DNA of 64,000 nucleotides from Candidatus Desulfosporosinus nitrosoreducens. Lineage in GTDB: Bacteria > Bacillota > Desulfitobacteriia > Desulfitobacteriales > Desulfitobacteriaceae. The DNA lies in assembly GCF_030954495.1 (NCBI RefSeq), contig NZ_JAVHUW010000083.1:124001-188000 (forward strand), in the 5' to 3' direction. Position 1 is the first letter of the stretch; each line of letters opens with the position of its first letter. Below, in pieces: positions 1 through 8,791 of this stretch. The notes beneath the pieces are model-generated. The model was not told the origin of the DNA and made no database searches. It worked only from the letters and a program-made list of their open reading frames with translations. The position numbers were made by a program, and so were the translations under genes.

Positions 1-271
1 CTTCGTAATCACAAAGCAGAACTGTATAGCTGGTGCTGGTGCCTCCAAGTAAGCTGAAAATATAAGGCAAAACAGGCTTACTGGCGCGGATCAAAGCGTC
101 CTGGGCATCCCGGCGCTCATTAAGACGAGGTTTAGAGAGAATATCCTGATTAGAGGTTAGCGTATGATCAACTCGATATTCTTTGCTTCGCTGCCAGGAG
201 CGGTAGATGGAAGGAGCTACTTCCGCTTCAACGCTTTCTCCATTCATAAAGCGAGTCCAATGGTTAGACAA
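1..271 (-). CDS. Sigma-54-dependent regulator, AcoR-like, N-terminal part only
   Basis: This gene runs off the left edge, so only about 90 N-terminal codons are visible. They contain the pattern W-x-R-F, then P-x-I-Y-R-S-W-x-R-S, typical of the start of AcoR/DhaR-type sigma-54 activators, which continue with GAF, AAA+ and Fis-type HTH domains. The AAA+ domain lies outside the window, so the class rests on the N-terminal signature alone. A TTG at 271 is preferred because GAAGGGAGAGAG lies just upstream; an in-frame ATG at 292 has no visible ribosome site. The iron alcohol dehydrogenase at 3684 has a sigma-54 promoter and is a possible target, but this is inference. Confidence 0.6.
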   Translation of the reverse strand, partial: MSNHWTRFMNGESVEAEVAPSIYRSWQRSKEYRVDHTLTSNQDILSKPRLNERRDAQDALIRASKPVLPYIFSLLGGTSTSYTVLLCDYE

Positions 272-452
272 CTCTCTCCCTTCCTTCTCCATGAATGATT
301 TTATAATTCAGAATAACATAAATATTCAAACCGGACAACTAATAGGTAAGATGTAAAAACTTAGAGTATGCCACGATGGAAAAACAGCAAAGTAAAATGC
401 CTGTCACTTGTAATCAAATAATACAAACCGGTAGTGAAATAAAGGAGCAAGT

Positions 453-501
453 ACTAAAATAACTGGCAAAGACCTTATCGTTCTTTGCCAGTTATTTTAG
501 T
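453..501. terminator. Bidirectional intrinsic terminator
   Basis: A perfect 20-bp inverted repeat (453-472 with 482-501) around a 9-nt loop, with A/T-rich flanks on both sides. It lies just past the end of the molybdopterin-binding gene read on the minus strand. Confidence 0.8.
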
Positions 502-533
502 TTGGAATAATTTAATTATGGAATTAATGATAT

Positions 534-1556
534 TTATTTACCGAAAGAACATTGAGGATAGGTGCAGACCGGGCAGTCAAGGCAGAGTCCGCCATGTCCC
601 AGCTTGACGATGTCAAGGCGGGACAGCCGCTCTCCTGTGAGCAGGCGCGGGGCGAATAAATCAAAGGCGGTTGTTTTAGAATACATAACACATCCAGGTA
701 AGCCTAGAATGGGAACATCCCCCATGTAGGCGAGTAAAAACATGGCGCCGGGCAAAACAGGGGCACCGTAGGTGATGAGTTCAGCTCCCATCTCTTTGAT
801 AGCTGTTGGTGTGACATCGTCCGGGTCGACGGACATCCCTCCGCTGACCAGAATCATCTCTGCACCCTGGCTTAAATAATCGCGAATACAGCTTTGGATT
901 CTTGAGACATCATCACTGGCGAGGGTTTGTCCCAGAACAACCGATCCCCAGCTTTCGACTTTTGCGCGCAGAACGGGTCCAAACTTATCCTGGATTATGC
1001 CATGAAAAACTTCGCTTCCTGTTGTGACAATTCCAACCTTAAGGGATTTCATGGGACGAACTTCAAGAAGGGGGGATGAAAACGTGCCGGCAATTCGTTC
1101 CGCTTCGAGAATCACTTTTTCGTCAATCATCAGAGGAACGACACGAGTCCCGGCTACCTTATCTCCTTTTTTTACAGGGCGATGATTGTGGAGAGTTGAG
1201 AAAACAATATATTCTAAAGTATTCAAAGCTAAAATGCCCTCTTCGGAGACATAAAGAATACCGTCCTGGGCGGCCGAGAGTGTGACCTTCCCTTCTTTAG
1301 GCGAATCGTAAACGAGTCCTGGTCCGGACGCAGCCTGAGCGAGACGTTCAGCAGCTTCATTTTCATGAATAAGGCCGGGCGTTTGATCCCAAACATAAAT
1401 ATGCTCTTTCCCCATACTTAATAAAACAGGAATATCTTCTTCTTGGACAACATGTCCCTTGCGAAAGCGGGGACCTTTGGAAACACCGGGGATAATTTGC
1501 GTCATATCATGGATCAGAACAGAGCCGACTGAATCTTGCACTTTGATTTTTTCCAT
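534..1556 (-). CDS. Molybdopterin-binding protein (MoeA/MoaB-like) with C-terminal Cys cluster
   Basis: About 340 residues. The C-terminal half is a MoaB/MoeA-type molybdopterin-binding fold, with TTGSEV, a long SGGMSVDPDD segment and GLPG, as in proteins that bind or insert molybdenum cofactor. The last 20 residues carry C-x-x-C-x5-C, which could bind a metal or cluster; this tail is not part of classical MoeA. The ATG at 1556 is chosen because TTGGAGG lies 8 nt upstream, whereas the longer reading would start inside that ribosome site. The divergent neighbour is an XdhC-type protein. Together they fit maturation of a molybdenum hydroxylase, but no hydroxylase is encoded in this window. Confidence 0.75.
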   Translation of the reverse strand: MEKIKVQDSVGSVLIHDMTQIIPGVSKGPRFRKGHVVQEEDIPVLLSMGKEHIYVWDQTPGLIHENEAAERLAQAASGPGLVYDSPKEGKVTLSAAQDGILYVSEEGILALNTLEYIVFSTLHNHRPVKKGDKVAGTRVVPLMIDEKVILEAERIAGTFSSPLLEVRPMKSLKVGIVTTGSEVFHGIIQDKFGPVLRAKVESWGSVVLGQTLASDDVSRIQSCIRDYLSQGAEMILVSGGMSVDPDDVTPTAIKEMGAELITYGAPVLPGAMFLLAYMGDVPILGLPGCVMYSKTTAFDLFAPRLLTGERLSRLDIVKLGHGGLCLDCPVCTYPQCSFGK

Positions 1557-2084
1557 TGTGATAGCCTCCAATACATTTTGGAAGACGTGGTTTACACGTC
1601 CTGGAGTGGATTAAATTGTATAGATTAATTGTCAAAGGTTTATAGTAACCGAGAGCAGACAAATTGTTCCTTATATTATGGTATCGTATCGGCGACAACA
1701 GGTCAAGTCAGAGCTTTTCTTGCCGGAAAATAGCGGAACACTGTTGGCTTTATCCCTAAAGTGCTTCGGCAAAGCGTATCCTGGAGAGTTGGGTTGACAA
1801 AGTAAGGTTATGGAATAAACTTAGTGAAATAAGGTTTTAATTTTTGAGAGTATGGCTTATATTAAGGGAGTGGATCTGGCTCTTCTGCTTAACAGGCCAT
1901 AAAAGCTAAAGCGCCTAAAAATCTTTTTAGTTTGTCCTTTGAAGCAGCATAAAAATGATGAAATCGCGATAAATAAGACTAAGCGCAGATTTAATGACGC
2001 TTAGAGAATCCCAGACAGCATAAGTAAAATAAATTGCTTTCGCAATTATGATCTGTGGAAGTTCAGCTTAGAGAGGGAATGTTA
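1557..2084. other. Divergent intergenic region, no gene
   Basis: About 530 bases between the divergent molybdopterin-binding and xdhC-like genes. No convincing ORF is present. A TTGACA at about 1794 is followed 16 nt later by TAAACT, a moderate promoter candidate for the xdhC-like gene. No recognisable molybdenum-cofactor riboswitch was identified by eye. Confidence 0.4.
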
Positions 2085-3200
2085 ATGGAAAAAGAAGTAT
2101 TTCTTGCCTTGAAAAAAGCTTATGAGCAGAATTTGGAGGTTGTTCTGGTTACTATAACCAGCGTGCTGGGCTCAACTCCTCGCAAACCCGGAGCTAAAAT
2201 GTTGGTTTTTTCCGATGGGATGATTGCGGGCACTATCGGTGGCGGATGTGGTGAAGCCGAGGCCAGGCAGGAGGCTCTGCATGTTTTGCAGACATGCACG
2301 TCTAAGATTTATTACCTGAATATGACCGCAGATATCGCTCAGGATGAAGGGATGGTCTGCGGAGGGACCATGGAATTATTTATGGATTATTTGGGTTTTC
2401 AAGGCCCTGTGGATCAGACCGGACTCTACAAAGACTATTTGGCAGCTTTAGACGAAGGCTGCGGCAATCCTATTCTGGTCACTGTTATTGAGGCACCGGA
2501 GGAAGGCTTAATAGGAAATAAACTTGTTTTTAAAGATACCGGGGATGTCAAAGGAGACCTCGGCTTGGAGGATCTGAAGCGGGTTGCCTTGGAGAAGGCC
2601 AAGATAAGTGGCAACAGATGTCAGCCTTTATTGATCCGTTTGAACTCTGATTTTGAGCCATGTGAAACTTCGGCGACGCAAGCAGCTTTTCGCTTATTGC
2701 TTGAACCGCCAACAACACTTGTGCAATTACTGATTTTAGGTGCGGGTCATATAGCACATCCCCTTGCCATCATGGCTAAAATCCTTGGCTATGAGGTAAC
2801 GGTAGTCGATGATCGTCCTTCGTTTGCTAATTCTGTCCGTTTTAACACTGCAGATAGGGTTATATGCAATGATTTTGAGCGAGCCTTGGATGATATACCT
2901 ATTAATCCGCATACCTTTGTTGTGATTGTTACCAGGGGGCATCGCTATGACAAAGTCTGTTTGAAAAAAGTGATCTACCAACCGGCGGCTTATGTAGGCA
3001 TGATTGGCAGTCGCAGAAGAGTTAAAGCCTTGAAAGCTGAGTTGGAGGAAGAAGGAGTGCCAGGTGAATTATTGCAAAAACTCTATTCTCCGATCGGTTT
3101 GAATATCGGGGCAGAGACTCCGGAAGAATTAGCTGTAAGCATTCTCAGCGAATTGATTAAGGTTCAAAAGGAATTGAATCAGGATAGCAAAATAAAGTGA
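2085..3200 (+). CDS. xdhC: XdhC/CoxI family molybdenum-enzyme maturation factor
   Basis: About 371 residues. The N-terminal XdhC/CoxI domain shows TSVLGSTPRKPGAKM, then GTIGGGCGEAE, and M-V-C-G-G-T near residue 95. The C-terminal Rossmann-type XdhC_C domain has LILGAGHIAHPLA, VVDDRP and IGSRRR. The family delivers sulfurated molybdenum cofactor to xanthine dehydrogenase or CO dehydrogenase-like hydroxylases. A start at 2085 fits GAGAGGG at 2071-2077; an upstream GTG at 2055 lacks a site. It is divergent from the molybdopterin-binding gene and followed by a strong terminator, so it is probably monocistronic. Family assignment is firm; the client enzyme is unknown. Confidence 0.88.
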   Translation: MEKEVFLALKKAYEQNLEVVLVTITSVLGSTPRKPGAKMLVFSDGMIAGTIGGGCGEAEARQEALHVLQTCTSKIYYLNMTADIAQDEGMVCGGTMELFMDYLGFQGPVDQTGLYKDYLAALDEGCGNPILVTVIEAPEEGLIGNKLVFKDTGDVKGDLGLEDLKRVALEKAKISGNRCQPLLIRLNSDFEPCETSATQAAFRLLLEPPTTLVQLLILGAGHIAHPLAIMAKILGYEVTVVDDRPSFANSVRFNTADRVICNDFERALDDIPINPHTFVVIVTRGHRYDKVCLKKVIYQPAAYVGMIGSRRRVKALKAELEEEGVPGELLQKLYSPIGLNIGAETPEELAVSILSELIKVQKELNQDSKIK

Positions 3201-3313
3201 CATAAGAATTTGTATGAGCTATCTTAAGGTCTGCTCAGTTTGCCGGATACGGGAAGCTTGGGCAGAATACATTTCTGTAGAGGTAGAAAAATAGGAGCCG
3301 GAAAGCATTTGAG

Positions 3314-3357
3314 GGGTTAAATTTCTGAGGGTGTACTCAGAAATTTAATCCTTTTTT
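3314..3357 (+). terminator. Intrinsic terminator after xdhC
   Basis: A 16-bp inverted repeat (3314-3329 with 3336-3351, including one G-T pair), 6-nt loop, then a run of six T. Confidence 0.85.
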
Positions 3358-3582
3358 GTATAGTCGGCAAAGCTAAGTTATTTGGCTTTCAATTAGGCTG
3401 CTGAAACTGCAATAATGTTCCAGAATTAAACCTCTGTTCCCTATAAAGTGTGTCAAATTAGGGCATAAAAAACTAATTGTCTTACCTGAATCGGAATTTA
3501 TAAAGACAAATGTGCGAGGCGTTGATTTGCAGCTGTTGGTATAAGGCTTGTTTCAAATATCATAATTGAATATTCGGATTAT

Positions 3583-3598
3583 TGGCATGATTGTTGCA
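3583..3598 (+). promoter_or_regulatory. Sigma-54 (-24/-12) promoter
   Basis: TGGCATG, four bases, then TTGCA matches the sigma-54 consensus TGGCAYR-N4-TTGCW. It lies 85 bases before the alcohol dehydrogenase start. Transcription would begin near 3610 and need an enhancer-binding protein such as the one starting at 271 on the minus strand. No activator site was confidently located. Confidence 0.7.
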
Positions 3599-3683
3599 AT
3601 ACCTAAAAGCAAGTGCAAGTGACAATAGAGTCACTGCTGACAAAGACTAATGGCTGAGGCCAAAAGAAATGGGAGGAAAAAAC

Positions 3684-4847
3684 ATGCCGATTATTCATCA
3701 AGTGTATGGGTATTACATGCCAACAGTAAACCTCATGGGAGCCGGAGCAGTTCAGGAAACAGGAAAACAAGCTAAATTACTCGGTGGGACCAAACTACTG
3801 TTAGTGACAGATGCTTATCTTGAAAAGATTGGTATGGCACAGGAAATTGCTGATATTATCCGGAAGGAAGGTCTTGAGGTTGTCATTTACGGTGGTGCCG
3901 AGCCCAATCCGACGGATAAAAATGTTCATGATGGTTTAGAGATTTACACTAAAGAGGGGTGCAACCTGATCGTCTCCGTCGGTGGAGGTTCTTCTCACGA
4001 CTGTGCCAAAGGAATCGGGCTTGTTGCAGGTAATGGCGGCAGAATTAATGACTATGAAGGGGTTGATAAATCTCCCTTACCAATGGTTCCGATGATTGCC
4101 ATTAATACTACTGCCGGGACAGCTGCGGAAATGACAAGGTTTTGCATAATCACCGATTTGGCACGGCATATTAAGATGGCCATCGTCGATTGGCACGTAA
4201 CCCCTAATGTTTCAATTAATGATCCTTTATTGATGATGAAGCAGCCGCCAAGTTTAACCGCCGCCACAGGGATGGACGCCCTCACCCATGCCGTTGAAGC
4301 CTATGTTTCTACAATTGCCACGCCTGTGACCGATTCAGCCGCTCTAATGGCGTTTAAATTAATCAGCAGGTATTTGCGCCGCGCTGTAGCAAATGGGGAC
4401 GATTTTGAAGCAAGAGAACAAATGGCTTACGCTCAGTTATTGGCGGGCATGGCGTTCAATAATGCCAGTTTAGGTTATGTTCATGCCATGGCTCATCAAT
4501 TAGGCGGATTCTACAATTTGCCGCATGGTGTCTGCAATGCTATCCTTCTTCCTCACGTTTCACGCTTCAATATGATCGGCAATGTCGAGCGTTACGCAGA
4601 GATCGCTGCGGCTATGGGAGAAAATATAGCGGGACTTTCTGCCAGAGAGGCGGCTGAAAAGTGTTTCAGCTCCATCAGTACGCTTTCTCAAGATGTCGGA
4701 ATCCCCACGGGGTTGACCGTACTGGGTGTTAAAGAAAAAGACTTTGCCTTGATGGCCGGTAACGCCAAGTTGGACGCCTGTCAATTGACTAATCCGCGAA
4801 CAGCAACGCTCGAACAAGTGATTCAGATCTATAAAAACGCCATGTAA
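3684..4847 (+). CDS. Iron-containing (group III) alcohol dehydrogenase
   Basis: About 387 residues, the usual length of the family. Seen: the NAD-binding GGGSSHDCAKGIGL segment near residue 95, the GMDALTHAVEAY metal-site motif near 190-200, and HAMAHQLGGFYNLPHG near 265-280. These supply the Asp and three His that bind Fe2+. The enzyme reversibly reduces an aldehyde with NAD(P)H in the cytoplasm. The sequence resembles the 1,3-propanediol/methanol dehydrogenase branch, but the substrate cannot be fixed. The ATG at 3684 is chosen because GGGAGG lies just upstream; the ATG at 3669 overlaps that site. Expression is probably sigma-54 controlled. Confidence 0.9.
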   Translation: MPIIHQVYGYYMPTVNLMGAGAVQETGKQAKLLGGTKLLLVTDAYLEKIGMAQEIADIIRKEGLEVVIYGGAEPNPTDKNVHDGLEIYTKEGCNLIVSVGGGSSHDCAKGIGLVAGNGGRINDYEGVDKSPLPMVPMIAINTTAGTAAEMTRFCIITDLARHIKMAIVDWHVTPNVSINDPLLMMKQPPSLTAATGMDALTHAVEAYVSTIATPVTDSAALMAFKLISRYLRRAVANGDDFEAREQMAYAQLLAGMAFNNASLGYVHAMAHQLGGFYNLPHGVCNAILLPHVSRFNMIGNVERYAEIAAAMGENIAGLSAREAAEKCFSSISTLSQDVGIPTGLTVLGVKEKDFALMAGNAKLDACQLTNPRTATLEQVIQIYKNAM

Positions 4848-4945
4848 ATTTTTTATAAGCGATTAATTTCTCGCTGCTGTCTGTCTATCGTGCCAAAGCT
4901 TTGGCAACATTGATTAACTAGCCAAACTTAAAGCATTGGGACCGC

Positions 4946-4984
4946 AAAAGAGGAGCCGTCTATGTAACGGTTTCTCTTTTTTGT
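4946..4984 (+). terminator. Intrinsic terminator after alcohol dehydrogenase
   Basis: A 14-bp stem (4946-4959 with 4967-4980, including G-T pairs), 7-nt loop, and a T run. Confidence 0.8.
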
Positions 4985-5368
4985 TTACGCTGGAATTATC
5001 GGCTGCCTAAAAGACCGCTCAGTTTAAACTTCAAGAAAAATAGCCGGAAACGGAATACATTTTGGCAAACTAAGGAGAATAAAGCATTGTCGAATTGTTG
5101 TTTAGGGACGATGTTCATAAACAGATTTTATTTCATATGATAGGAAGTGAATACTTGAGGAATTTGAAGGAAATCAGACATTATTACACCTTATCCTGGA
5201 AAAATTATAATCTATTCAAGGATATCACGAATAAGTATAATTTTTTATTGACATCACTGAACTTTGTGCTAAAATTTAACCTGATGGAAATTTGGGATGA
5301 CCCATGAAAATGTGGTAGGCTCAGGTTCCTTCGTGTTTTTTTAGTAGAAAAGGGGGCAAAGATCACAA
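4985..5368 (+). other. Leader region of speD
   Basis: No credible gene. A 70-codon reading frame at 5095-5307 is AT-rich, lacks a ribosome site and overlaps the promoter. From 5276 to 5350 there is an untranslated leader of unknown role; I could not match it to a known SAM-sensing RNA. Confidence 0.4.
5248..5275 (+). promoter_or_regulatory. Sigma-A type promoter for speD
   Basis: TTGACA at 5248-5253, a 16-nt spacer, then TAAAAT at 5270-5275, about 95 bases before the speD start. Confidence 0.65.
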
Positions 5369-5746
5369 TTGGCAAATTCTCTTGGACGTCATGTGTTGGC
5401 TGAAATTTATGGGTGTAGTTTCGACATTTTAAACGATAGGGAAAAGGTCGAAACGTTGATGGTCGACGCAGCCCTGGAGGCAGGTGCTGAGGTACGTGAG
5501 GTAGCGTTTCACAAGTTCAGTCCTCAAGGGGTAAGCGGAGTTGTAGTAATTTCCGAATCACACTTAGCCATTCACACTTGGCCGGAACTTGGATACGCAG
5601 CAGTTGACGTCTTTACTTGCGGGGACCGTGTCAATCCCTGGGATGCATGCAACTATTTAACAGATCATTTTAAAGCAGGCCATATGACTGCAACGGAAAT
5701 TAAGCGAGGAATAGTAGAGGATCCTAAGAAAGCGGTAAATATTTAG
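5369..5746 (+). CDS. speD: S-adenosylmethionine decarboxylase proenzyme
   Basis: 125 residues, matching the short prokaryotic class. The proenzyme cleaves itself at the Glu-Ser bond in VISESHLAIHTWPE (about residues 60-73) to create the pyruvoyl cofactor from Ser. Conserved HTWPE and a Cys in DVFTCGD are present. It decarboxylates SAM to supply the aminopropyl donor for spermidine. It starts at TTG 5369, with AAAGGGGGC upstream. No spermidine synthase lies next to it. A short open stretch at 5760-5843, preceded by GGAGGG, may be the relic of a former neighbour. Confidence 0.93.
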   Translation: MANSLGRHVLAEIYGCSFDILNDREKVETLMVDAALEAGAEVREVAFHKFSPQGVSGVVVISESHLAIHTWPELGYAAVDVFTCGDRVNPWDACNYLTDHFKAGHMTATEIKRGIVEDPKKAVNI

Positions 5747-5841
5747 GAGGGATATTTATTTTACTCCGGACTAAAACGAGTGCGGATAAAGAAATTCTGA
5801 CTTATGTCATGCAAAAGTTTGACTTTCTGACGGGTACTAGA

Positions 5842-5881
5842 TAGACCTTGTAACTGATGAAGTTGCAGGGTCTATTGTATT
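5842..5881 (+). terminator. Likely intrinsic terminator downstream of speD
   Basis: A 14-bp stem with G-T pairs (5842-5855 with 5861-5874) followed by a T-rich stretch. Confidence 0.6.
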
Positions 5882-6015
5882 TCGAGTTTGAGTACATACT
5901 ATAGGAATAATATTGTCATATTATCACTGTGGAATAAATAAATGGGCAGGACTTTTACTAAATGTATAGAATAAGTAATAGGTTAATGTCTGAATGCGAG
6001 ACAAGGAGCGATAAC

Positions 6016-6783
6016 ATGATGCCGCTAGAATTCAGCTTCTTAGAGAAGTTGAACTTAGTACAAGCGCGGTTGCGCCGAGAAATAAATTTCAGATCCGCTA
6101 AGTTTGAAGAGTTGGTTCATTTGGATATGGATGAACTGGATAGAACGGTTTGTCCGGCAATAGTTTTAGCTGTCAGTCGATCTTGTGGCGATCAGGGACA
6201 AAAATCGGATGTTTTAGCAGCTATTGTTCAGCTGATTTATATGGCTAATCAGGTTCATAAACTGATGAAAGATGATGATGATCTCGCCGAAGAGCTTCGC
6301 CAGTTCCCGGTACTGGTCGGAGACTTATTATATGGTAAGTTTTTTTTGGAACTTTGCCAGGAAAAGCTCTTACCATTTTTAGCCCCCTTAGCTCAAGTCA
6401 TTGGGACTATGAGTGAAGGGGGAATTTCTCGTTGGCTGGCGCGTGACAGGAACCTGAGTCCGGACGAGTGGCTGAAAATTATTGAAAAAGAAAGTGCTGC
6501 TCTGACGGCTTTAGCGGCCCGCCTGAGTGCTGAACTGGCGGATGTTTCCTTTCCGGTTCGGCATCAGCTGGAAGCCTTTGGTTTGGAACTGGGAATGGCC
6601 TGGGGAGCCTCTAAGCAGTGTCTGGGTAAAAATGTGGTTCTATCAATTCTCCAAAAAGCGAACGATATCCTCAATGAGATTTCGTCTGGTACGCAGCTTC
6701 AGCTGCAGCCGCTACGTGAGGTTTATCATTTTGTGGCCAAGCAGTTGGCTCCGGATTTCTATCTCCATGAGGTTGGATCATGA
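6016..6783 (+). CDS. HepS-like heptaprenyl diphosphate synthase component I
   Basis: 255 residues, close to Bacillus HepS. It looks like a polyprenyl-synthase fold without catalysis: a region around MKDDDDLAEEL and VLVGDLLYGKFF recalls the HDD...VGDYLL part of active synthases, but the paired DDxxD motifs are absent. HepS-type subunits help a catalytic HepT partner set chain length; a HepT-like gene lies at 11115 in the same cluster. The ATG at 6016 is preferred because AAGGAG lies 7 nt before it. It is followed after 14 bases by mqnP. Assignment rests on size, fold hints and context, so it is moderate. Confidence 0.55.
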   Translation: MMPLEFSFLEKLNLVQARLRREINFRSAKFEELVHLDMDELDRTVCPAIVLAVSRSCGDQGQKSDVLAAIVQLIYMANQVHKLMKDDDDLAEELRQFPVLVGDLLYGKFFLELCQEKLLPFLAPLAQVIGTMSEGGISRWLARDRNLSPDEWLKIIEKESAALTALAARLSAELADVSFPVRHQLEAFGLELGMAWGASKQCLGKNVVLSILQKANDILNEISSGTQLQLQPLREVYHFVAKQLAPDFYLHEVGS

Positions 6784-6797
6784 GAACGGAGTAAAAA

Positions 6798-7652
6798 ATG
6801 AATAAAATTAAAGTTTTTTTGGAAATGATTAAATTTGAACACACTCTTTTTGCTTTGCCTTTTGCCTATCTGGGAGCATTTTTGGCATCCAATGGAATTC
6901 CGGCAGGTATGAAATTGTTGTGGATTACTTTAGCCATGGTTGGGGCGAGGACTGCAGCCATGTCTTTGAACCGCTTGATTGACCGGCAGATTGATGCTCG
7001 TAATCCCAGAACGGCGCAACGGGCTTTGCCGGCTGGTCAGCTTCGGGTGAAAGAAGTTTATCTTTACACCGTGCTTTCCTTTTTGCTGTTAGGCTATTCA
7101 GCCTACAAGCTTAATCTTCTGGCACTTTGGTTAATGCCGATTGCCGTCTTTTTTTTAGTATTGTACTCCTACACCAAACGATTTACCTGGGCTTGTCATT
7201 TGGTTTTGGGCATCTCACTGGGCTTAGCTCCTGCCGGGGCTTGGATCGGAGTGACCGGACATTGGGCTTGGGCGCCCATTCTTTTGGGCTTGGGAGTTAT
7301 TACTTGGGTTGCCGGCTTTGATATCGTTTATGCTTGTCAAGATGTGGAGTTTGACCGTAAAGAGGGATTACATTCCATACCGGCTATTTTCGGGGTTCAA
7401 AGAGGCCTGGAAATCTCCTCTGTTCTGCATATCCTGGCACCTTTGTTTTTTGTTGCGGTTGGAGTTGTCATGGCGATGAGTTGGCTTTATTACTTAGGCG
7501 TTGGGATTGCCGTAGTGTTGCTTTTCCGTCAGCATTGGCTTGTCACAGCCAGCGACCTCTCCAAAGTTGGAGTTGCTTTTTTTGACTTGAATGGTTATTT
7601 AAGTGTTATGCTTTTTGTATTTTCGGTTTTGGACTTAATTATTTTACGCTAA
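6798..7652 (+). CDS. mqnP: UbiA-type prenyltransferase of menaquinone synthesis (MqnP)
   Basis: 284 residues with eight or nine hydrophobic helices. It shows both Asp-rich motifs of UbiA prenyltransferases: NRLIDRQIDARNPRT near residues 58-72 and DVEFDRKEGLHSIP near 180-195. These bind Mg-prenyl diphosphate. Placed directly before mqnE and mqnC, it most likely attaches the polyprenyl chain to the naphthoate product of the futalosine route in the membrane. Start ATG 6798 follows CGGAG. A 4-hydroxybenzoate prenyltransferase is the alternative by sequence, but the context argues for menaquinone. Confidence 0.85.
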   Translation: MNKIKVFLEMIKFEHTLFALPFAYLGAFLASNGIPAGMKLLWITLAMVGARTAAMSLNRLIDRQIDARNPRTAQRALPAGQLRVKEVYLYTVLSFLLLGYSAYKLNLLALWLMPIAVFFLVLYSYTKRFTWACHLVLGISLGLAPAGAWIGVTGHWAWAPILLGLGVITWVAGFDIVYACQDVEFDRKEGLHSIPAIFGVQRGLEISSVLHILAPLFFVAVGVVMAMSWLYYLGVGIAVVLLFRQHWLVTASDLSKVGVAFFDLNGYLSVMLFVFSVLDLIILR

Positions 7653-7703
7653 AAGGAGGGGGACGATCTGACCTCGCTGTTTGCTCAAAGTGAACTATAC
7701 GAC

Positions 7704-8771
7704 TTGATTAAGAAAGTGGAAAAGAGTGAACGCTTAAATTTTGAGGATGGCGTTCGCCTGATGAACAGCCGGGATATCTTAGCTCTCGGCTATATGGCCA
7801 ATCTTCAACGTGAACAAAAAAATGGCAATAACACCTACTTTGTTGTCAATCGCCATATTAATCACACCAATGTTTGTACGAATCTCTGTCATTTCTGCGC
7901 TTATGGGGTTAAAAAAGAAGACCCCCGGGCTTTTACCCTAACCCTTGAGGAGATAGAAAAAGCTGCCCATGAGGCAGCCCGGGAAAGAGTTTCAGAAATT
8001 CATATTGTGGGCGGTCTGAATCCCGATCTGCCCTTTGACTATTATCTGGAGATGCTGCGCAGGGTGAAAAGTATTTTGCCGCAAGCCTGTATTCAAGCCT
8101 TTACGGCGGTGGAAGTTGATTATTTCACTCAAATTACCGAGCTTTCTTTGCGCGAGGTTTTACAGAAGCTGATGGAAGCTGGTCTTGATTCTTTACCGGG
8201 AGGCGGCGCAGAAGTATTTTCACCGCGCGTCCGGGCAAAAATCTGTGAAAAGAAAGTTTCAGGCCAACGTTGGCTGGAGATCCAGGAAACAGCCCACCGC
8301 TTAGGTATGCGAACGAACGCAACGATGCTCTACGGCCATGTGGAGACAACTGAAGAACGAATCGACCATCTCCTCCAGCTTCGAGATTTGCAAGATCGTA
8401 CCGGAGGTTTTCTCACCTTCATACCACTCCCTTTTTATCCGAAAAACACTCAATTGGAAGGGCAGATGGGAGTTGACAGTACGACCGGATTTGAGGACTT
8501 GAAAATGTTGGCCGTTGCGAGAATTTTCCTGGATAACTTTGACCATATTAAGTCCTTTTGGATTATGCTTGGTCCTAAATTGGCTCAGGTTTCTCTGGCT
8601 TTTGGGGTGGATGATCTGGACGGGACTGTTGTGGAAGAGCGGATTATTCACTCGGCAGGGGCCGAGACGAGTCAGGTGATGAGTAAGCGCGCCCTCATTC
8701 ATATGATACAGAAGGCGGGACGAGATGCGGTGGAAAGGGATACTCTCTATCGTGTCCTGAAAGCCAATTAG
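7704..8771 (+). CDS. mqnE: Aminofutalosine synthase (radical SAM)
   Basis: About 355 residues. The radical SAM cluster motif C-x3-C-x2-C is seen as CTNLCHFC near residue 57, followed by GGGAEVFSPRVR near 165 and a C-terminal region shared with MqnC. MqnE joins the chorismate-derived enolpyruvyl-benzoate to SAM to give 6-amino-6-deoxyfutalosine. The true start is uncertain: AGGAGGGGG at 7654-7662 lies far upstream of TTG 7704 but 6-7 nt before an in-frame CTG at 7668, which would add 12 residues. Part of the hepS-mqnP-mqnE-mqnC cluster. Confidence 0.92.
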   Translation: MIKKVEKSERLNFEDGVRLMNSRDILALGYMANLQREQKNGNNTYFVVNRHINHTNVCTNLCHFCAYGVKKEDPRAFTLTLEEIEKAAHEAARERVSEIHIVGGLNPDLPFDYYLEMLRRVKSILPQACIQAFTAVEVDYFTQITELSLREVLQKLMEAGLDSLPGGGAEVFSPRVRAKICEKKVSGQRWLEIQETAHRLGMRTNATMLYGHVETTEERIDHLLQLRDLQDRTGGFLTFIPLPFYPKNTQLEGQMGVDSTTGFEDLKMLAVARIFLDNFDHIKSFWIMLGPKLAQVSLAFGVDDLDGTVVEERIIHSAGAETSQVMSKRALIHMIQKAGRDAVERDTLYRVLKAN

Positions 8772-8791
8772 GATGAAAGGGTGAGTAGGCG

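Noticed and set aside
5095..5307. 70-codon ORF upstream of speD
   Set aside because: AT-rich, no ribosome site, and it overlaps the speD promoter.
5276..5368. SAM-sensing riboswitch upstream of speD
   Set aside because: No recognisable core of a known SAM riboswitch and no terminator/antiterminator pair in the leader.
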